Origin: Liolophura sinensis
Lineage: Eukaryota; Mollusca; Polyplacophora; Chitonida; Chitonidae
Direction: 5' to 3'
DNA: 64,000 nucleotides
Assembly: GCF_032854445.1 (NCBI RefSeq)
Contig: NC_088303.1
Span: 34,079,265-34,143,264 of the forward strand
Shown: positions 59,201 to 64,000 of the stretch, piece by piece
How positions within the stretch are numbered: the first letter of the stretch is position 1
Layout: each line of letters begins with the position of its first letter
Notes under the pieces: model-generated
The model's input: only the letters and a program-made list of their open reading frames with translations
Told to the model about the DNA's origin: nothing
The model's database searches: none
Made by a program: the position numbers and the translations under genes

Positions 59201-59731
59201 TTAGACAGGTTTATGTTGAGAATGATGTTCATCTCTTGTCTAAGAAATACTTGTGATGGTAGCTGCTTTTCTCCAGACTTTATGTGGCTCAGGCTTTTAT
59301 ACAAAAAAAGTCAGCAAAGATTACAATTTAACCAAATACAGTAAATGACAATAAAACACTTTCACTTCATTTGTTTGATTAATTTCTCATTATGGTTGAA
59401 ATATTCACAAATTATTAATAAAAATTGCACATTTTCAAGTCTTTTTGAAAAAGACACTCTTCTGCCATTTCTGGTAAAAATGTGTGTGAAATTTCTTGCC
59501 AATCTGCACAAAATCTTGTGATTGATGGAAGCCTTAATCACATATCTTGTTTACTTTTGCAGATTCCTTGGGATAGAAAACAAAGAAACCTTCTTCAACC
59601 CACGTGACCGCAGTAGAGTTGTGTATGAGATTTTGGCGTCTGCACCATACGGGAAGCGCAAGCGTGCGGAGATCGGCATAGATCGTCTCCTGGAGGAGGA
59701 AATTTACTCAGCTGCATATCCCATTCATGAT
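44112..59731 (+). CDS. Anoctamin (TMEM16) family protein, N-terminal six coding exons (3' part outside window)
   Basis: Exons 44112-44219, 51703-51802, 52241-52359, 57642-57749, 58970-59106 and 59563-59731 join with matching phases into 247 codons. The start has an ideal context (ACCACCATGG). Seen: a polar N-terminus (1-58); DIFFSDNKRRIDYMLAFEEP (about 59-78), the signature opening of the anoctamin cytosolic dimerisation domain; a charged helix with RQKFMKSLRKVG; HAPWSVLCEWAE (about 125-136); and RSRVVYEILASAPYG then IGIDRLLEEEIYSAAYPIHD (to 247), the family's motif just before the first membrane helix. Family knowledge: anoctamins are dimeric Ca2+-activated chloride channels and/or lipid scramblases with ten helices. 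All helices and Ca2+-site acidic residues lie beyond 64000, so channel versus scramblase cannot be judged. The APYGK..EIGI wording recalls ANO7-like proteins, but the subfamily is not certain. Confidence 0.88.
45398..45531 (+). mobile_element. tRNA-derived SINE, 5'-truncated
   Basis: CTACCAGCAACACTGTGGGATGG through CCTCCCACCATAATGCTGGC to GTAAAACACCAATCAAATC. In the first anoctamin intron; flanked by ACATGTACATATAGTCCCATG-type sequence that occurs twice (45298-45317, 45378-45397). Confidence 0.88.
46013..46095 (+). mobile_element. Possible decayed SINE fragment
   Basis: GGTTCATCCACCCATAAAGCTGG and ATTATAAGTGAAACG follow the SINE order but are strongly diverged and lack the standard tail. Confidence 0.35.
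46117..46145 (+). repeat. ACATGT-rich microsatellite
   Basis: Four to five tandem copies of the self-complementary hexamer TACATG. The same hexamer is frequent as single or double copies through the right half of the window. Confidence 0.85.
46354..46400 (+). repeat. Three-copy 16-bp tandem repeat
   Basis: Three copies of a unit close to GTTGTTCATTGTGTCG, within the first anoctamin intron. Confidence 0.8.
46490..46635 (+). mobile_element. Decayed SINE copy interrupted by an AT run
   Basis: GGTCGGTGGTTTAATC, GGTTCCTCCACCTATAAAACTG and AAATTCTTGAGTGTG follow the SINE order, with an (AT) run near 46558-46574 replacing part of the body, and a TAGATAAATAAAC tail. Confidence 0.45.
48145..48490 (+). 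mobile_element. tRNA-like SINE head and decayed SINE tail
   Basis: At 48152-48226, CATGGCCGAGCGTTTAAGG and GGTTCAAACCC match pol III A and B boxes of a Ser/Leu-type tRNA, but the acceptor stem does not pair, so it is not a working tRNA. Further right (about 48415-48485) CCCCACCCATAATACTGCC and TTCATAATTCTTTAGTAC look like a decayed copy of the main SINE tail. They may be unrelated insertions. Confidence 0.4.
48850..48990 (+). mobile_element. tRNA-derived SINE, 5'-truncated
   Basis: CTACGTGGGAAGGTCTACCAGC through CCATAATGCTGACCGCCG to TTCTTGAGTACGG, then CCAATCAATCAAAC. The motif GCGTAAAACA of the tail is replaced by a short CCCCAATCG. Confidence 0.9.
51041..51290 (-). mobile_element. tRNA-derived SINE with 11-bp target duplication
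   Basis: Reverse copy from ATTTATATTTATTTGACTGG to TAGCGTGCTAACCAACG. The head is cut just before the A box. Flanked by ATTTGTTTTTG at 51030-51040 and 51291-51301. It lies about 410 bases before anoctamin exon 2. Confidence 0.95.
51703..51802 (+). CDS. Anoctamin coding exon 2
   Basis: Acceptor TTTTTGCAG ends at 51702, donor GTAATC at 51803. 100 bases, phase 0 in, one base over. Encodes a Ser/Thr-rich stretch and SDIFFSDNKRRI, the start of the dimerisation domain. Confidence 0.88.
52241..52359 (+). CDS. Anoctamin coding exon 3
   Basis: Acceptor CTCTAACAG ends at 52240, donor GTAAGC at 52360. Encodes DYMLAFEEPL and a highly charged helix (KDEKHAQWRQKFMKSLRK). Phase 0 out. Confidence 0.88.
52683..52800 (-). 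mobile_element. Possible decayed SINE, reverse
   Basis: ATATTTCACTTACATGATTGTGG, GGATTGTGGTG and GGCAGAGCATGAGGGAAAC keep the order of the SINE body in reverse but are strongly diverged. Confidence 0.45.
53064..53081 (-). other. G-quadruplex-type motif (minus strand)
   Basis: CCCACCCAACCCAACCCC on the plus strand gives four G runs with loops of 1-2 bases on the minus strand, a compact quadruplex pattern within anoctamin intron 3. Confidence 0.7.
54650..54990 (+). repeat. Degenerate 30-33-bp minisatellite
   Basis: Repeated CTTTGCTTGGTTTGACTGTG + (T)GGACACCAG-like units with drifting length. The short frames on both strands (54617-54871, 54632-54826) come from it. Confidence 0.8.
55138..55395 (-). 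mobile_element. tRNA-derived SINE, full-length with 12-bp target duplication
   Basis: Reverse copy from TTTATTTATTTATTTGATTGG to GAGCCACAGAGACCCC. A perfect direct repeat TTATATAATTGA flanks it at 55126-55137 and 55396-55407. Anoctamin intron 3. Confidence 0.97.
55975..57455 (+). repeat. 20-bp minisatellite, about 74 copies, open in three frames
   Basis: Unit close to ATCCCCAACCCATGTTATGC, with TACCCC- and CACGTTATGC variants. It has no stop in any forward frame, which produces overlapping frames of 600, 509 and 484 codons with a Pro-Thr-His-Val-Met / Pro-Asn-Pro-Cys-Tyr-Ala pattern. It lies in anoctamin intron 3. The longest frame overruns the exon 4 acceptor in the wrong phase and stops, so it is not coding sequence of that gene. 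Confidence 0.95.
57642..57749 (+). CDS. Anoctamin coding exon 4
   Basis: Acceptor AATATCTCAG ends at 57641, donor GTCAGT at 57750. 36 codons from ENVQNEKTLINF to MRAPLQ, containing KLHAPWSVLCEWAE, a conserved anoctamin strand. It begins only about 190 bases after the end of the large minisatellite. Confidence 0.88.
58970..59106 (+). CDS. Anoctamin coding exon 5
   Basis: Acceptor AATTTCAG ends at 58969, donor GTATGA at 59107. 137 bases, two left over. Encodes a linker with DWSGKLLAKL and PNTPLDYYTCAFKK. Confidence 0.85.
59563..59731 (+). CDS. Anoctamin coding exon 6
   Basis: Acceptor TACTTTTGCAG ends at 59562, donor GTGAGT at 59732. Encodes FLGIENKETFFNPRDRSR, VVYEILASAPYG and GIDRLLEEEIYSAAYPIHD. 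This is the most diagnostic exon for the family. Phase 0 out; the next exon is not found before 64000. Confidence 0.92.
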
Positions 59732-62576
59732 GTGAGTACATCCCTACGCTAAGTCCTCAAAACATTCAGCCAGTATAACTTAAGTGTAACTGTATTTGCA
59801 ATTTGAAAGCTTGATAAGATTTTGAAGGCTGTTATTCAGCTAGGGACATAAAACCTGTCCAGATCAGAGAACATTCTTCTAATATGCCAAATCATACACT
59901 ATGTCTAAGAGCAAATGTTTTGAGGATGTGTAAGGTGTGTTGTACACGTTAATGTTGCAGATATGGTCATGGTTTTGTTTTTTTGGTTTTAGATAACTTC
60001 GTTTTATAATCATGAAAATCCAGCATAAAAATTTCTAGAATTTATGAATTATTTAGTAAATGCATGCACTCATCCTGTCAAATGAAACCGGCAATTCCAT
60101 GCCTTCGTCCTGCCAAATGATTTTCCAAATGCCTGGTCGTTAATATTCAGTTGAGGTGAGTAAATTCACGCCTTCTGGCTGTCAAAAGTTCTCTACGTAT
60201 GCCTCTGTTCCGTCATGAAAGTGTGATACAGATTCCTGCTTTTGATCAGCTGTGTGATGTTTTAGCACATTTTATACCCTAATATCAAGCGCATATCACT
60301 GACGCATGCAGTTAATGCTGTGATACAGAACTAGGTTACGCGTGCGTCCAGTCATGCTTTAAACAGTCTGAAGTAATCCTTCCTCTACACGTAGTCCTGT
60401 TACCACCAGTGTACCAAGCGTGGAGAATTCATTCCGTCATATAGCAGACCTGACTAAAGGTTACCCGTGCTAATGGCTGTTGTGGCGTTCTGGTATAGAC
60501 TCTGAAGAGGTACCATATGCCTGTATACATACATATATGTACAGACTATAGTTCAGTTTGTGCCATTCATGCTATTCAGCTTCAGTGATCTCTAGGGGAA
60601 AGTTCTGTTGTTTCCATCAGTTTGGTCTCCTCAGACCTGTGTATTCCACTTAGGGCCGTTCTTTTCTGTGTTAGACTGGTGATGTGAAAATTACTGATCT
60701 AAGGAGTGGTACTAGTGATCTCTTTGTGTGAGTCATACACAGTTCTCTGGGTTAGTCATTATCGTGAAAGCAACAGCTAAACCCATCCTCTGCATATAGG
60801 CAGTTAAACTGTTCATTCATTGATGGTCAGGGATTCTGTGCAACCTGCTACAGTGTCTGAGTTTAGATTGTTTTTGACAGAAATTAAGTACAGCAGTTTG
60901 AAAAATATAAAGTGCTGCCATTATTTGATCTGGTAAGCAGGACTACATGTAGGTGCATTGTGGTAGCAATTAACGAGAAAGCCAATTTTACACTGTTCAC
61001 ATGCCTTTTATGCAGTGAAATACCTACGTGTACTGATTTTATGAAGATTCATTGTCTGAGTTTATGTGCTGCAATGAACACGCAATGTTTGCAGTAATGT
61101 ATCATAGTTCAAGTCCTAAACTGCAGGTAAATGCTAGGAATTTCAACATGGCTAAATCAATGAAGACACACATTGCCAATGTATTGAAACAGTTATAAAC
61201 AAATGTTAGGTCTTGTCATTGACTGAAGGTCATGGCACAGCTCATCATTTCTTAGCTGTGTTAAGTTTCAAGATTCCCCTACTGCCATTGTTTTATCTTG
61301 CGGCCTCGATGGCAAGAAATAGTCAAATTTCCTGAATATGCTAAAAAAAACCTGAGCACTGTTTATTACCCAAAGGATACATGAAAAGGTACTGTAAAAT
61401 GAAAAGTATGGTTTTAAACAAAATGAAGTTAAGGAATGTATGCACACACAAAAAAATAAGAAATTTAAATTTTCATTTTTGAGGGTATATATTTTATGTT
61501 TCTTAATTGCTCCTCTATTTTTCCATCAATGATCAGAAATATTTTGGGAGTAATGTCATCTATGAAGATACTGGGAAAGCTGGGCCAGCTTAACGCCCCA
61601 AATTCAGGCTCTTCCAATTCAGGCTCTTCCCACAACAAAGTCATTCTAATACCAAGTGATGTCACCGCAGCAGGCTATACTTAATTTCCAGACTGACCAC
61701 TGGGGCGTCAGGAAAACTGCAATTCAAAGCCTCTTTGCCTCCCAAGAAGAAAGCCGAGATGCTTGTTTTGTATTTATGTGTGTAGGCCTGTATCATATAC
61801 CCCATATTAAGAAATATAAACCAAATGTTCCAGGTATCCTAATTGTCACCCATATGTGCCGCTGTACCGTCGTATTGATTGAGTTCTGCCGTCCTTCACA
61901 TACATACATGTAGATATACATCTCTGGGTTTGTCTGACCCCATGTGTCTGTCAACACATGTACCAGCTAAAGCCTAATGTATTTCCTCTCCAGTCTTAGG
62001 GTAAACACAATCAGCTCTTTGTGCACCAGCCACTCCTGCCTTTTGTCCAGCCAGAATAAGCCTGAAATGACATGAAGCAGGTTGCATTCCTGAACGGCAC
62101 ACATAATATATCACACCATCCAAACAGCTGTGGGTTCAGACTTCATGCATATATCGATTATCTCTTGGCTGATGTGGTAAAAATCATTAGATCTTGTACC
62201 TATGTAATGTATTACATATTCTCTCAAGTGACACCATGTACTGTATACATAGAGCTTTATTATACAGTCGAAGACTGGCAGATAGACAGTAAATGATCGA
62301 TGTATGTGGAGATACACATAGCCTAGGATCTGCAGTGTATTCAAATATATAGTTGATTGGGTCAAACTTTACTGAGTTTTATTCATTGAGTACCAGATCT
62401 TCAGACACAAGTAAAATTGTGTCTTTTCAGTAAATCGAAAATTTGCCTTGGTATGATGAATGAATCTGTTGTTTTTTGTATTTTTTCTTTCAGTATTCTT
62501 TATCGTGCATGCAAAGACTTGTTGTCCGATCTGTTTTATTTCTGCATGTAACTAGTTGTGCCTGTTTACGGCCATT
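59732..62576. other. Anoctamin intron 6, no further exon seen
   Basis: After the GTGAGT donor there is no frame with the next expected anoctamin motifs. The acceptor-like TTTTTCTTTCAG near 62494 leads into sequence without family likeness. The intron therefore runs to the window's end or beyond. Confidence 0.65.
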
Positions 62577-63800
62577 GACGGTTACTAGTGGCAACAGTCA
62601 GTTTCAGTTAGTAGTGGCAACAGCCAGTTTCATTTAGTAGTGGCAACAGTCAGTTTAAGTTACTAATGACAACAGACAGGTTCAGTTAGTAGTGGCAACA
62701 GTCAGTTTCAGTTACTAGTGACAACAGCCAGTTTCAGTTAGTGGTGACAACAGTCAGTTTCAGTTAGTAATGACAACCACTAGTGTCAGTTAGTAATGAC
62801 AACAGTCAGTCGTAGTTAGTAGTGACAACAGCCAGTTACTAGTGACAACATCTAGATTCATTTAGTAGTGGCAACATCAAGTTTCAGTTACTGGTGGCAA
62901 CAGCCAGTTTCATTCACATGTAGTAGTGGAAACAGCCAGTTTCAGTTAGTCGTGGGAACAGTCAGTTTCAGTTAGTAATGACAGCCACTGGTGTCAGTTA
63001 GTAATGACAACAGTCAGTTGTAGTTAGTGGTGACAACAATCAGTTTCAGTTATCATTGGCAACAGCCAGTTTCAGTTAGTAGTGACAACAGCCAGTTACT
63101 AGTGACAACATCTAGATTCATTTAGTAGTGGCAACAGCAAGTTTCAGTTACTGGTGGCAACAGCCAGTTTCATTCACATGTAGTACTGGAAATAGCCAGT
63201 TTCAGTTAGTTGTAGCAACAGTCAGTTTTGGTTGGTTGTAGCAACAGCCAGTTTCATTTACATGTACATGTAGTAGTGGCAAGAACCAGTTTCAGTTAGT
63301 AGTGTCAAGAACCATTTTCAGTTACTAGTGGCAAGAACCATTTTCAGTTAGTAGTTGCAACAGAACCAGGTTGAGAATCATTTTCTAATCAGTTCATCCT
63401 GTCAACAGCCAATTTCAGTTAGTAGTGTCAAGAACCAGTTTCAGTTACTAGTGGCAAGAACCATTTTCAGTTAGTAGTTGCAACAGAACCAGGTTGAGAA
63501 TCATTTTCTAATCAGTTCATCCTGTCAACAGCCAATTTCAGTTAGTAGTGTCAAGAACCAGTTTCAGTTACTAGTGGCAAGAACCATTTTCAGTTAGTAG
63601 TTGCAACAGAACCAGGTTGAGAATCATTTTCTAATCAGTTCATCCTGTCAACAGCCAATTTCAGTTAGTAGTGTCAAGAACCAGTTTCAGTTACTAGTGG
63701 CAAGAACCATTTTCAGTTAGTAGTTGCAACAGAACCAGGTTGAGAATCATTTTCTAATCAGTTAGTCCTGTCAGCAGCCAGTTTCAGTTAATGATGTGAA
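62577..63800 (+). repeat. 26-bp minisatellite with a 123-bp higher-order block
   Basis: From 62577 a unit close to AGTTAGTAGTGGCAACAG + CAGTTTC repeats with variation. From about 63361 it is organised in 123-base blocks (CAGAACCAGG at 63361, 63484, 63607, 63730) that are almost identical. Earlier, two similar 280-base blocks (about 62800-62930 and 63075-63190) show a second duplication level. Confidence 0.93.
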
Positions 63801-64000
63801 CAGTCAGTTTTCAGCAGTCAGTCATCTTGCTGATGGAAGTTGTTTGGTCAAAATTAATGTACGAAATGTTTCGAGCAATTTTTGCAGCAGTTAGGGCCAT
63901 AATATCACTTCATGTCATGGAATTTCATGTCTGTAAACTAAATGTTCTCGTCAGTTTTCAAGTTATAACTTGATACTGTAGCAACCTTTGCTTTATGTAC

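Noticed and set aside
62494..62570. A seventh anoctamin exon after TTTTTCTTTCAG
   Set aside because: Translation in the required phase shows none of the residues expected before or in the first membrane helix, and there is no good donor.

Overview
The window is eukaryotic genomic DNA, AT-rich and intron-rich with short exons. The best fit is a lophotrochozoan invertebrate, most likely a mollusc; a brachiopod or relative is not excluded. This rests on three things: animal gene families (a zona pellucida-domain membrane protein, an arylalkylamine/dopamine N-acetyltransferase-like GNAT, and an anoctamin), spliced exons with GT/AG borders, and more than 20 copies of one tRNA-derived SINE of a kind I associate with molluscs and their relatives. 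No bacterial-type operon, rRNA, intact tRNA, CRISPR array or viral gene is visible.

Layout. (1) 772-7309, + strand: the 3' seven exons of a ZP-domain gene, rebuilt from splice sites. Phases agree across all seven exons and the model ends in a furin-type site, a membrane segment, a stop codon and a poly(A) signal. Its 5' exons lie before the window. Its introns hold SINE copies, a five-copy dispersed repeat and a perfect 104-bp AT palindrome. (2) 7416-13688: no gene; SINE pieces, a diverged 150-bp duplication, a foldback element and an inverted tRNA-SINE composite. (3) 13689-14339, - strand: a 216-residue GNAT acetyltransferase encoded in one exon, with a likely 5'UTR intron just upstream. (4) 14424-43858: no coding exon I can support. 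It holds MITE-like elements, inverted repeats, several minisatellites (15-, 111-, 50-, 91- and 33-bp units) and SINEs. A GC-rich patch near 25.39 kb with a GTAAGT donor is a possible distant promoter/first exon. (5) 44112-59731, + strand: six 5' coding exons of an anoctamin (TMEM16), covering the cytosolic N-terminal dimerisation region. The ten-helix channel/scramblase part must lie beyond 64000. Its introns carry SINEs with clean target-site duplications, a 1.5-kb 20-bp minisatellite that is open in all three forward frames, and a 1.2-kb 26-bp minisatellite near the right edge.

The three genes look unrelated in function and show no cluster logic. Nearly all of the short ORFs in the window are chance or repeat-derived. 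The most interesting structures are repetitive: the AT palindrome, the foldback/MITE families, the frame-open minisatellites with G-rich minus strands, and a SINE family with several copies carrying exact target-site duplications. I did not find a new multi-gene system.
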